Shown: in pieces, positions 49,415-62,000 of the stretch | Layout of the letters: the number at the start of each line of letters is the position of its first letter | Numbering within the stretch: the stretch's first letter is position 1 | DNA from: Gadus chalcogrammus | Lineage: Eukaryota; Chordata; Actinopteri; Gadiformes; Gadidae | Reading direction: 5' to 3' | Assembly (NCBI RefSeq): GCF_026213295.1 | Contig: NC_079420.1 | Location: 13,118,374-13,182,373 of the forward strand | Length of the DNA stretch: 64,000 nucleotides | The notes under the pieces: model-generated | Told to the model about the DNA's origin: nothing | Database searches by the model: none | The model's input: only the letters and a program-made list of their open reading frames with translations | Made by a program: the position numbers and the translations under genes

Positions 49415-49947
49415 TACCTTCTAATGTTCAACCTCAACTTTTATGTGATTTATTAACGTTTCTGCCTTAAAAAGCAAGGCAATTCATTTCTATGAGTGCA
49501 ACAGCAGAGGACTCTTCCTCGGTGTCTACTGTCCTGCCTTAATTGTTTTTGAAATATTTATATCTGAGAAATAGTTGTTGTATCTGTGTACCAAAGACAT
49601 AAAAGTAAGTAAAATTGAACTTCTCTCCATATTTTTACCATGAACCACTTGCTGAGCACATCTCAGTCTGTTGTGTGGCCCTGGAAAAGAGGTTGTCACT
49701 GGCATATATTTTATCACTTTTTATTGTAAATCAAGTAGATCAGAAAAAAACTTAGAACTGGTGCTTTGGTGAAGGTTGGTCTAGCAAAAAGACCCTGCTA
49801 CGGCAAATTGTTAACTGGATTTGTTTAGCATCGCTATGTTTAAGTGAAGAACCAGCTCATGTGCAAGCATTGATAGATAACAGACTCCATTTTACTCCTG
49901 ACTATTTTTTTCACTACGTTATTGCGCAAATAATGTATGCATGTAAG

Positions 49948-50269
49948 CAGGGTTCGAGTTATGGGGGGGGGGGGGGGGGGGGGGAGACCTTACCAATAAC
50001 TCGTAAATAAGCCCCGTGTCGCATCGATGTCCGGTTCGCCCTGTCTGGGCTTATTATCCCGATAATGACCGGCGTTCTATTATCCCTTACTTAACACGTC
50101 AATAGTACTCTGTATGTGGAAGGGAAAATAGCTTTATTTGTAATTACAATATTATGCTGCTGTATTTTCAGAGACCCCCACAGACATTTGAGATTGCTGC
50201 TTTCATGGGAGCAGGACCTCTCCCAGTGGGGGCTCAGCTCCCACTGGCTCCCACCTAACTCGAACCCTG
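49948..50269. mobile_element. MITE between the tdg genes with internal poly-G
   Basis: Inverted terminal repeats CAGGGTTCGAGTTA at 49948 and TAACTCGAACCCTG ending at 50269. The element is 322 bp, with a 22-base G run at 49963-49984 just inside the left end. The terminus is hAT-like, but I could not find a convincing 8-bp duplication. Confidence 0.7.
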
Positions 50270-50855
50270 TATGCGCCTAACCCTTATTATCCAATACATG
50301 CCTTTTGAAAACAAATGTATACAAAGAAAATGGAAACATTATGGAAAGAAAAGTGTAATGCAAGTGTAATGCCTGTTTGAATAAAGGCCATAGGCCTACA
50401 TATAAAACGAAAACGGTGCTTGGGATTGAGGTTAGTTGTACATTTTCTCAAAATATACATGGTGTAGGAAGCATGCATACATATTTGTCGTTGTTTATTG
50501 ATATCGCACACTGCATCATCAATCATAATTCACAACTGATTACTCACTTTCCCGGGTGCCCAGAAGTCACTTTACTCTTCTTTATTAGCCTTATTTTCTA
50601 TCTCAATGGCTTGCATTGAATATACAATGTAATAATAGTATAAATACATACTTTTTTATTTCTTATTGAATTTGTTTATTCAATACGGTTGCATACCCTG
50701 ATATGTGGGTTGCACTGTGAACTACAACAGGAGGTAGGCTACAGTTAACGATTCCGTTTCTGAGCAAGATGGAGCTAGAATTTATACCCTGGTCATGCAA
50801 CTAATAAAAAAATGAAATATATATAATGTTGTGCTACTTTCAAGACGGACATAGG

Positions 50856-50857
<2 letters not shown>

Positions 50858-50909
<52 letters not shown>

Positions 50910-51011
50910 CATATATACATACATCAACAAAGCGAATAATGCATATGAAGATATAAATATAGATATCTATATATCTATATATATATATCTCTATATATAT
51001 ATATATCTATA

Positions 51012-51087
<76 letters not shown>

Positions 51088-51152
51088 TATATATAAACAT
51101 ACATACATATATATATTTATATCTTTATATGCATTATTCGCTTTGTTGATGT
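50858..51152. repeat. AT-rich palindrome with (AT)n core
   Basis: Arms 50921-50960 and 51113-51152 are inverted copies with one mismatch in 40 bases (ACATCAACAAAGCGAATAAT on the left). The 152-bp spacer is almost pure AT dinucleotide, including a 59-base run at 51017-51075. A further (TA)n run precedes it at 50858-50904. Confidence 0.92.
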
Positions 51153-52132
51153 TTCGATAACGCTACATAGTCTCACAACCAATGAAAAACGGCCTGGTGC
51201 CTTTTAAACGCAGTTTAAAAGTCTGCCCAGGATATACCAATGTTGAAATAAAAACGGGGATGTGTTCGTGTCAATATTTGCAAAGCGTTTTGTTTATCTC
51301 GCGGCATTGTAAATCCACACATTTACCAAACATAACTGTTTCACATTACATTTCATAAATTGCAATTTGTAATGATTGTTGAATTGCAACAGAGAGTCAT
51401 TTTACTTGGTACCCCTAAGTCGCCGACTTGGATTGTTCCGATGTCAAAGTTGACGGGCTACCCTGTCACGTCTTTGTTGGGTCGCTGTACCTTTTCCAAT
51501 GTAATCAATAGTGCGGAATTAATGAAAATTGTACAATTGTCTACAAAGACGGCTACAATTCAACATTAGCTCAAACAGGTATGTTTATATTTTTTCATAA
51601 TGGTATTTAATGTCGATTAATGATGAAAACCGCACGGATAGCAATAGCGTAGCCGCTCACTCAATACGCTAATATAGCCGACTAGCTGCTGGCTACGTCG
51701 GCTAGCAGCCGGTTGGTGCTCAACTCACAATCAGTTGGATGTTACATACAAAGATTGGTTTAATACTTCTTTGTTATTCTGTAACCAGATCATTCGTTAG
51801 GAATCCTTGCGCTGGTTTATCTGAGGTGAATACACGTTTAAATGATAGCCTATCCCTAATCGTTGTTTGGTGTTAGCTTTATAGCCTAGCATTGATGAAA
51901 GAATGGATGGACAATACATTTTAGGTACCCACTTAGAAATACCCACCAAAAGTGTTCTTTAATCACCACCCTTTCTCGGTTTTTCTTTGCACACCTTGAT
52001 TTAATTGTTTTGGCACATGCATTCTGTTTCATGCACTGGCGAATTGTTTATGCAAAAGCATCTGTACATCATCAAACTATGTGTCCTCAACATGAATATT
52101 GATTTATTTAACAAAGTCAAACCAACCTAAAG

Positions 52133-55100
52133 ATGGAGGAAAAGCTGTATGGATCACTGCCTGTCCCCTCGGAATACCTTCAACAGTGGTGAGTCCCCTT
52201 CCCAGCGCAACGTGGCCCCACAGGACACAGTTCTTTGTAGAAATCCTTTTTGAGGCCCAGTGTTATTAAAATGAAATGGAAAGCATGTGCACCTCATCCC
52301 CTTTTTTCATTTATCCCATTTGTTAATTGCATTCTGGCTTGTGATATTAATAGGTGTGCCTTGTGTTTTCTTGTGTTTGTCATGGGCCTGATGCAGCAGA
52401 TCCTTGAAAGACCTTTTAGATTGAATCGCTTGGAGTTTGAACAATTGTAGCGTTCATAAATATGTCTCTTTTAAGATGTTGAGGAAGAAGTCATAAGTAC
52501 AGATGAGTCGTGTATACATTGATAGTCCTGTGACTGGATTTCTGTGTGAACCTTTAACCCATAAGAATGCATAAGATGGTCTGTCCTGTTTGTCCCTAAT
52601 TTCTGAATTGCCAAGTTATGTATATACCCACTGTATATATAAATATTGCGCCGTGTTATAAATGAATGCACAAAATAAAGTTGACGTACAAATTCTTTGA
52701 TACCTGGTGCACCTGTCCTGGAGCTGTGTCTTTTCACTGGTCTGACAGTATTTCCGCGGAGCCTCACTCACTGCTGTAGCTCCTACCAACCCGCTCATGC
52801 CTGTGTGTTGTAACCCCGGCTCTACAGGATTCAGTCGACCCAGCAGTTCCAGGCGCTCCAGGCCCAGTACTCCGGGTTCAGTCCGCACCACCACCCCCAC
52901 TATCCAGAAGTGCCGGCGGGAGAGCAGGCGACGGCACACATGGCTTCTCACCCGGAACCCATGATGGGTCAGCAGGAGCCCGCCAACCCAGCAAAACGTA
53001 CTGAGTATATCATCCTACGCAGGGTTCTTGTTTTGTGTGGGTTCAAAATAAGGATGCATAGGCTGGTGTTTGGACAGCTCAGCACAGGAGTTTAGTGATA
53101 TTTGTTTAAAAAACAAAACATCAGTGGTATCCCCCTATCCAGATGGTACATATTAGGCATGTCAGACATCAATAAGATCATTCTTTGCATGTTTGTTTGT
53201 TGTTGAAGATATTTTGCATTAGTAATGGAGGGAAGTGAGTTCTTTCAATGCATGGATTCTAATGATCCTAGTTTAATCACTAAACATTTAAACTGGTCCT
53301 GGTCATTCGAAAACACAAACAAACACTTTAAAACACAATTTGCCCTTTGAAAAATAACCAAAAGGTTTTAGCGTTCCTTCTTTTTAAATTGCATTTGAAT
53401 TTGTTGGTTAATTTGACAAACCCGCAGTGTCTAGTGCTAGACAGACAACACGATTCCAAGCTCTAAGCAGTAAGTCTTGCGAATACGCTGTTGCCTCCGT
53501 ATTTTGTAGTGTGACGCCATGTCAGAACCTGGTCTTAATGTGTGTGTCCGATGCTTGCGACTACGACAGGAATCGTGTTCAGTAAATAGAACATGGCATG
53601 CCAGGTCCAGATTTGGAAAAGTCGTGAAGTGTTTTAAAAAAACCTCTTTGGTCTTGCTTCGTAGCTCCAGCCAAAAAGAGAGGCCGACCAGCACAACCCA
53701 AGGAGCCCAAGGAGCCTAAACCCCCCAAAATCCCAAAGGCGCCCAAGCCTCCGAAGCCCCCCAAGGCGCCCAAAGTACCAAAAGCCCCCAAGGACCCCGC
53801 CGCCCCAAAGGCCAAGCCGGGTCCCAAGTCCAAGAAGGCCAAGGAGGGCGAGGCGGACGGCAAGCAGGAGAAAATAGACGATACCTTCAAGAAGGTCAAG
53901 AGGAAAAGGGACCGTTTCAAGGGAATGAGCGAGGAAGAGGTCATGACAAAAACCCTGCCGGACCTGCTCGAATATAACCTGGACTACGTTATTGTGAGCA
54001 TCTCCATCCACTCGCCTGGCTGACTTAATATTTAGCGTGTTGTTCTCGACCAGTCCAAGTGGCCCTTAACCAGGCTTGTGTTCACTCCTTTCAGATTGGC
54101 ATAAACCCGGGTTTATTGGCTGCCTTTATTGGACGCTGGTTCCCCGGTCCCGGAAACCACTTCTGTAAGTTCTCGGGTGTTTCTCTCTTTTTGAGAAGCC
54201 CTTCTATAATGTATATTTAGTTCATGATGTCCAGTAGCATTTCCCTATTTTGATGGAACAATTGTATTGGATTTGGCCTACAGACTGCTCAATAAGAGTG
54301 CAGAACAACAGTTTGACATTTTGCTGATGTGACCACCTGTACATTTGGGAATGCTTGGAGTGAGTAGTGATGAGGTGTGTGAACCCTTGCAGGGAAGTGC
54401 CTGTTCCTGTCTGGATTCACAGATGAGCTGCTCAACCACACGGCCGACACACTACTGCCCACTAAGTACAAGATCGGCTTCACCAACATGGTGGCCAGGG
54501 CCACACCTGGGAGCAAAGATCTCTCCAGGTACCAGCGGGACTGCTACACACATTGAGGATGGATCCTTACTAGTTCTGAACACCCATATAATCCAGTCCC
54601 ATTTGTCATCAATTGTAAAATGATCATACATCTAATGGCCATGTCGTCAGGTCACTGTTTTGGTTGTAAAAGTGATGATTATGTGACCGTCTATTTCTAT
54701 TCTTTCTTTTTTTTGGGAAAACAGCACGGAGTTACGCGAAGGAGGCAAAATTCTCACACAGAAATTAATAAAGTACAAGCCTCTCATTGCAGTTTTCAAC
54801 GGAAAATGTAAGTAAAAGTATTCTATAGCAGTCTCAAAATACATTCCCAATGGACATTTTGTTTATGTATTGTATGCATCATCTAAAGAACCACAATTGC
54901 ATCTTTCCCACAGGCATATATGAAATGTTCTGCAGAGAGATGTTTGGCAAAAAACCAAAGACACTCACGTTTGGTTTGCAGCCTCACAAGATTCCTGACT
55001 GTGATGTGGTAAGAACAGTGGGATATTGGGGACTGTATTGTAATTATTTCAAGGCCTAAATATTTTGGGCCCTAAAAAATGTTTGGTAGCCCTATCATAC

Positions 55101-57758
55101 TACTTTTAAATTGTTTGCAAGTGCTCACAAGAGGCGTTGCTGCCAAAATATGGGTAAACTATAAAAACCTCTACATCCCAGCTTTCGTAACCACGGGCAG
55201 GGCGAGATGGATTAAAATTGTCCACGAACTGTACACGCCATCTTGTTTCTATACGCCAGCTGGGTGGGCATCTGAATGTTTCCCCCCCAACTCATTTTTG
55301 AACAAAGACAGTACCAAGATGGCTGCTGGGCCGATAGTTGCCATTACACAGCCTTGCACACCTGAGTCCTGCGGGCCCACATGACTTCCTGTCTCTCCTG
55401 CCTAGGCCCTGTATCTGATGCCTTCGTCCAGTGCTCGCTGTGCCCAGTTCCCCCGTGCCCAGGACAAAGTCCACTTCTACATTAAGCTGAGGGAGCTGAG
55501 GGACGAGCTGAAGGGAATCCAGAAGTCGAAAGAAATCGAGGAGGTCAAATACAGCTTTGACCTGGGACTGGCTAAGGGTAAGAAAAAGAAAGAGCTTTCT
55601 CCTGTGTTGCTGCATGTCCGTTCACGTCCTTTTTTTTTTTTTGTGGGGCAGCTGAGTAACACCCTAGGGACGAGATGGGTCATGGGATAGCCGCATACAA
55701 ATGTATCAATCCGACCTGATGTGTAGTTCCCCTGTGAAAATGTACGCACAATCTGCTAATCTGTCGACTATTTTCGGCTCGGTCCAGTGTAGGGCTTTGA
55801 CTCCGAACTTCGTTATTCGAATATAATTAGAATATCAAAAATTAAATCAAAACTCGAATGAATATTAGGCAGCCCTTAATATTCGAACCTGTTATGGGCA
55901 GGCCAAGAGGGAGAGACGTCGGACAACCCGATGCAGTCCATTCATAATATTGTAATGACCACGGAAGAGGCAGTGAATGAAGTATTGATTAGACAGCGAT
56001 TTATTAGAAACCAAATAAACCGTTGGAACGCGCAAGACCGGTAACCATAGCAACGCAGTAAACAAACCTCGCGAAGCCCAATCCAGGTCTTACAGAAGGC
56101 ATTTAATGATCAAAATATTATTCATAAATATTTGAATATTAATAAACGAACGAACTTCGAATAGGATTTTTGGGCAAAAGTCAAAGCCCTAGTCGTCCAG
56201 TGTCGATGTGCAGAGCAGATCCCTTTACAGAGCAGCGCCTTCATGTCCCTGGTTTTCTGCGTCCCCAGAGGATGCCAAGAGGATGGCCATAAAGGAGGAG
56301 GCGTACGACCCCGGCTACGAGGACGCCTACGGGGGGGCATACGTTGAAGGAGGACCTGAAGGAGGCCCACCACCCCCCCCGGGCGAGCCCCAGACCAACG
56401 GCCACTGCAACTTCTCAGCGGCTGAAAACACAGGTGACGTAGAACGACGCCGTACGCAACTGTAGCCCCGTCAACGTTGGACCCCGACGTTGGTGTTTAG
56501 CAGACGCTTTTATCCAAAGCGACTTACAATAAGTACATTTGTCATAAGAAGTGCAGAACACACAAACTAGAACACTTTCATCCCTAATCCTACATTTTGG
56601 GGTGTCCAGAGGTGTCGCATGACATTCTTGGCCCCGTACACCAGTGTTTTCAGGAACCCTTCCATCTTCATTCAATAGCCACACACTTTAACAAATGTAC
56701 AACCCAACATATTAATCGTACCATTTAGCCACTGTGTAATGGCTAACTTGTCTTGTGGACTTTCCTTGGCGTATAAATTATTTGTTGAAATTGGGATGCT
56801 TGCTTTGTTTATTTATGTATTTGTCATTCCTGGATAAAGACAAGATAATTGCCATCTTATACTACATACTGAAAAAAAGCGGACCAATGAGCTTATTTGA
56901 TTGTATTGTAATCTTTGCTTGGTAGACTGGCACATTTCAATCATTTGAAACTAATTTTCAAAACATAAACCACCAGTACAGTAGTAAAACAGCATGTAGT
57001 ACTCAAAGCAATGTAATGAAAACCAGTAGCTGGGTCAAGGCTTGTTGCCAATAATGGGAAGTACAGCAAATATAGAGGTAGGTTTAGGCAAAAAAATGCA
57101 ATACAGACAAATGCGAAAAGTACCATACAATTTCTATTGAAAGGTCAGAGCAATGAAGAAAGACACCATTTCAATCGCACCCTAGGGCCACAAGACATCG
57201 ATAAAGACCATGTGTTTTATTCAAGGCACACTAGTTCCTTGGTGAAACCCTCTTATCTACAATAAATGATTGTAAATACCGTTTTAGTATTCCAAGTGTG
57301 CCAGTATACTGGATTATCTTATTATGGTGGTTTTATGTGATCATATTTCATTCATATTTTTTTTTCATTCACATTCAACTTTTTAGTAACTAAAAAGTTG
57401 CTTCTTGATCGTGTTAAGGTCACTCAGAGTGAGTGCATCAGCGTTCATACAAGGTGTAGTTTGAGCAGATGAATGAGAACACGACGTGGGGAAAAGGAGA
57501 GCTGACTGACACTGCAGGTGTGTCTCCATCTGTTGTCCAGAAGCTGCAGAGAAGGCCACCACGTCCCAAGCGGCGGGCGGGGCAGAAGGCCAGCTCCCAG
57601 ACGGACAGTGGATGACCCAGTCGTTTGCCGACCAGATCCCTGACATCGGGGGTGCGGCGGCGGCGGCGGTGGCAGCGGCAACTGCTGCTGCAGCCGCAGC
57701 AGCAGAAGCAGCAGTGGCGGCGACGACGACTGGCCCTACGACAGAGCCAACAGCTTAG
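52133..57758 (+). CDS. tdg.2: Thymine DNA glycosylase, copy 2, 10 exons
   Basis: A tandem paralog of the gene at 44874-49109. Exons: 52133-52188, 52828-52997, 53665-53993, 54095-54164, 54393-54528, 54725-54807, 54914-55008, 55406-55577, 56269-56433, 57541-57758, giving 497 codons plus stop. Exons 1, 4, 5, 6 and 7 have the same lengths as in copy 1. Exon 3 encodes AKKRGRP and then a long Lys/Pro-rich stretch of PKEP/PKAP/PKPP repeats. The glycosylase core has [20 protein letters not shown], keeping the catalytic Asn but with Trp-Phe where human TDG has His151-Tyr152. [20 protein letters not shown] and [18 protein letters not shown] follow, the latter close to the vertebrate TDG C-terminus. The end keeps [14 protein letters not shown], then runs into a poly-alanine tail. 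It most likely retains glycosylase activity; substrate preference may differ. Confidence 0.97.
55790..56191. mobile_element. hAT-like MITE in tdg copy 2 intron 8
   Basis: Terminal repeats TAGGGCTTTGACT and AGTCAAAGCCCTA. The octamer GTCCAGTG precedes the left end (55782-55789) and occurs again three bases beyond the right end (56195-56202), a likely hAT duplication with a small footprint. The inner half carries a GAGACGTCGGACAACC block also seen in the element at 6576-8237. Confidence 0.8.
56495..56540. repeat. Fragment of a teleost dispersed repeat
   Basis: Contains TTTAGCAGACGCTTTTATCC followed by AAAGCGACTTACAATAAGTA. I know this block as one of the commonest interspersed sequences of teleost genomes. 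It lies in tdg copy 2 intron 9. The family name cannot be fixed from this fragment. Confidence 0.6.
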
Positions 57759-58970
57759 GGACCAGGGCCATCCTCTGTGTGGACGCAGGAAACACACACA
57801 CACAGGAGGGTCCAGGCCCGCCACACGTCTGATGCAAAGCTGGGCCTCAGCCTGAAGACCTCATCCTCCCATTTTTCTCATTTTTCTATTAGTGACTTAG
57901 CAGAATACACACGCATTAATGACACATTTTTAGAGTTTTTGCAGAACACCATCTGCAGTTGTGTCCTGTGTACACACTTTGTTCATGGCAGTCGGTTTTT
58001 TTTTTTTTAAGTGTGAAATCAGGGACTATGAAAATGATGCTTGAAGGTCACAAGTTGAATCGGTTTTATTTTATTGTACTGTACATTACTGCACTGTGAT
58101 GCAGTAGGTGTGGCCGATCATGTCTACTGTATAGGCAGTAGAAATGCCTTCTTATTACTTAGAACTTTTTACAATTGAATGACTGGAAATAGCCCAGCGG
58201 GAATTAGTATGAGCCTGCTGGTGTTGTTGTGTTGAGGCCTACGAAGACCAACTACTACTTATCTGCTGCCATTTAGATGTTAAAGGTAATATCAATGAAC
58301 CGGGGTACACTGTCAAATAATCGTTGTATATATTTTATACATTAAGGTAACAGCAAAGCATGAACTGGTGTAGGCGGACCTGTGTTTTACTATAGCTGCC
58401 TAACCTTTAGATGGCAGCAAAGGAGTAGTAGGGCTAGAATTGGTTTGTCATTGAGTATATTCTGAATGGGAAAGCCCAAGCCAGGTCAAAGGACAGACAT
58501 GGTTGTGATTTCACTTGCAGAATTTCTATGGCCCGTTATCAACTCAATTTGGTGCTATTTTAATGTTTTTTTTAAATCGGTTTAGAAATTGTCATTCACA
58601 AAGTATATCAAAATGTGCATTAAAATATCTGAATGATGTTTTTCTACATTTTGATGTAAGCCTTGATATTTGTATTTTACACTCATGCAATCTGGTTTTA
58701 TTTGGAAGAAGTTGAAATGACATTCTTGTTTCTGTAAATAATAATTACAAGTAAAACAAGATATTGTATAAAATATATTGTTAAAATGACTTGCCCAAAA
58801 TCCACAGGGTTGTGGATAGGCTTTAAGCAACCAACAATAGATGAATGAACCCATATTTATCAGTACTTCTCCCAATCATACATTTAAGTAACTAATGGAT
58901 CCCCTGGAAAATGTGGCTGAAGTTGTCTCCACATTTATATTATCCACAACATGTGGTTAGCCCAGTACAT

Positions 58971-58976
58971 TTTATT
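58971..58976 (-). promoter_or_regulatory. Candidate pnpla poly(A) signal
   Basis: AATAAA on the minus strand 28 nt past the proposed stop at 59004. It supports 59179-59004 as the terminal exon. Confidence 0.55.
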
Positions 58977-59003
58977 TGAAATGATGCATGGGCCCTATTA
59001 CAG

Positions 59004-62000
59004 TTAGTTAAGGCTGAACTCTACGTTTAGTTGAATAGAGTATGTTTTACTTTCAAGGTGCTTGGTCCAGTAGCGAAAGGATGTTGAGGTCCTTGGAGAG
59101 GGTGCAGGTATTGAAGTTTCTTTCCTGCTGTCAGTGCGACCCAATATCCTCAGCTCCAGGGGAAGGCGGCGGCTCGGGTCTGGAGCAAAACTAAACAGAA
59201 ATGTTCATACATTAGATATATTATACTTAAGAGATCCGAAAGTGACATTAATGGATATCTTAAAATATGTCAGAGAGATGCATACGGAGACTCCTTCCAT
59301 GTTAGTCAGATACCGGACCAGTTGGAGAGGTTTGGGCGTACCGTCTGCCATGCATGCTCCCGTGGCCCCAGATCTTTTGGTGTTTTCGTTCCAGACGACA
59401 TCAGACTGCACATCAATTTCCAGCCTAACATCATCACACTGCCAGACAAACCACATTCAATAATTACTATTCAATGACATCTTTGGGTGGATTTGTGAGA
59501 ATTCCTAACATTTATAGGTGCCTCTCAGTATTCCACCTCTATTGTTTCTTACATTTAAAAAAAAACTTGTGTGCGATTGAGGGAGATACCTGATGAGTGA
59601 GACGATCAGCTCCACCGACCACGTGAAGGGAATCAGCAGGAAGCACAACAGTCTGACCAGAGGGGGCGCCATCCCCTGACTGCCAGCACTGCCAGCATAA
59701 TGGCTCTCTCTACACGCCTTACACAGCACTGGAACGCACACATCCAGCCATACAGTACATAACATTATACATGGACCTCGTGTGTGAACGGAATGGTGTC
59801 TGGGGAGCAGTGTTGTTATTGATGTATTTGATGGGAAAGGGGAAGTAGTCATTTAGGAGACATTCATCTATGGCAATTTAGTGAATTCATAGGTGCTGGT
59901 AGGGGCTGGCATCATGCTCTGGGTATAGGATGCCTACAGGAAGACATTGAGATTAAACCTAGTACATTTTGGCAATGGGTCAAATACTCTAGAAACTACA
60001 CAATCTGAATAAATTTTGAACATGTTAATGAAAAGCATCTATATGTTTCTTTTGAAGAGTTCTGAATGTATCTTAGTGATGAAGGGTTCTGAATGTATCT
60101 TTAGTGATGAAGAGTTCTGAATGTATCTTTAGTGATGAAGAGCTCTGAATTCATCTCAGTAGGGGAGACTTTTGCCACAAAAAGCATCATTACGGTTCTG
60201 TACCTTTCTGCAGTGCCTATGGTATAACAAGTGGACACCCAAGTGCTAATGAAATTGGGAGCAGACTGTGGAATATGTTGGTCGCTTTGGCTACAGGAAC
60301 ATAATATGTTCTTCTCAGTCAGCTTTTAATAATTGACCTTTGTCCACCCCACATACTAGGGCCCAATACTAAGGTATGTGAAGTTGACAAAGTATGGCCG
60401 AAGGTGCATGAAGTAGACAAAAAGTACCCCATTTGTAAACATTTCTGGAATTGCATTTATTATTTCTGGTGAAAAAATATGAAAATGAAATGATCGGACA
60501 AAAAATATGAAAAAGTGAATTTCCTGAAATTACAGTACATCTGATACCTGTCTATATTGGGGGGGGGGGTATTACAACTGCTTTGAGTCCTTACCCTTTT
60601 GGATGCTTGCTGGCAGGCTTTGGGCTGCGTTCTGCTCCAGCCACCAGTGGGACTCCGGCTGCGACACCTTTGACACCTGGCTGTCCTTTTCTGGTGTCTG
60701 TCCAGCACAGCACACTGGTTTGGTTGGGGGTTTCGCCATCGGCATAGACCAAGATAAGTATTCCGCTCCAAGGTGATCTGTGAGGACAGGTTCGGTGCTT
60801 CATTGAATTAAAGTTATATTTCCATGTTCCTTACGAACAAGCACGATGAACCAAGTTCAGCGATGAGGACGATCTCACCATTTCTTCTCAAGAAACGAAG
60901 AGCATCCATGTAGCCATTGTGACTCATCTCTGCCAACTCCTGTAAAGTACAAACAATGTTTATTCCCATGATGCTCAGTAGGACACACAATACACACTGT
61001 GTGTTCCACTGAGGACGTAATGGCACTACGGCAAATTGTCTCTACTTCATCATAACATCCACTTTTACAGAGAACTTTTACATAGCTTTGACCAAGACTG
61101 GAGGACAAAGAAACGGAAAGCAGAAATCAAAAAACGTACAGATAGTGGACTCCATGAGGACATTTGTTTTGCCTACCTTGCACTATTCAGAATTATTGCA
61201 CAATTTAGAATATATTCATTGTAAATATGACTTATTTTAATCATTTTAACAAATTGTATCCTTTTTACTTATACTATATTTGCCTTGTACATGACTTTGA
61301 CTTTGATGCCCGTTATGTGTACGTTTCAAGCGTACGGACACGTTACAGCACGGGGCTGACCGCCACCCACCGCCGGCTCCGGGGGGAAGAAGGACCTGTA
61401 GATGCGCTTCACGTTGAGCTGGCTGACCCGGATGCCCAGGTTACCGTAGTGCACGGCCAGCACGCCCAGGCCGCCCTCCCGGGGGCAGATGTCCGCCTCC
61501 CCGCAGAACGGGGACACGGTGATGGTGTTCCTCTGGTCGTGCAGCGGCATGTTGTTGCTCAGGGCCCCGTCCATGTAGCGCTGGGGGCCCACAGATCACA
61601 ACGGGACAAAGTCGAAGCAATCCGCTTGGGATTCGAGGAATCGAGCCCTTTTCTTAGGGCACATGCACCGTAGCGCAAACACAGGAGTCGCTCATAACAC
61701 TGATGTTCCAGGGCACGACTAGTGGATGAAACTAGTGAAGATAAGTGTTTCGCTAATGCCCGGATACATCAAAGCAGCAGGCCTCTATTCAGTGTCATGG
61801 GCAACACCTGTGTTTGTCTTACATAGGACATAGGAAAAGGGTTGATTTATTATGCATGGTGCGGGAGGGGACGGCTTACCACTCCACGGTACGATGGAGG
61901 GGTCACGCCACAATACAGGGGGAAGAAGCAACTACACAGGAGTACCTGCAAAGTATGGCCAGTGTGGGGAGAGAGAAGTAGGTGAGGTTGAAGTTCACTG

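Noticed and set aside
59205..59456. pnpla exon 8 starting at 59438 (CDDVRLEID...)
   Set aside because: The reading phase does not fit exon 7. The acceptor giving a start at 59424 keeps the frame and the same downstream protein, though the border remains uncertain.
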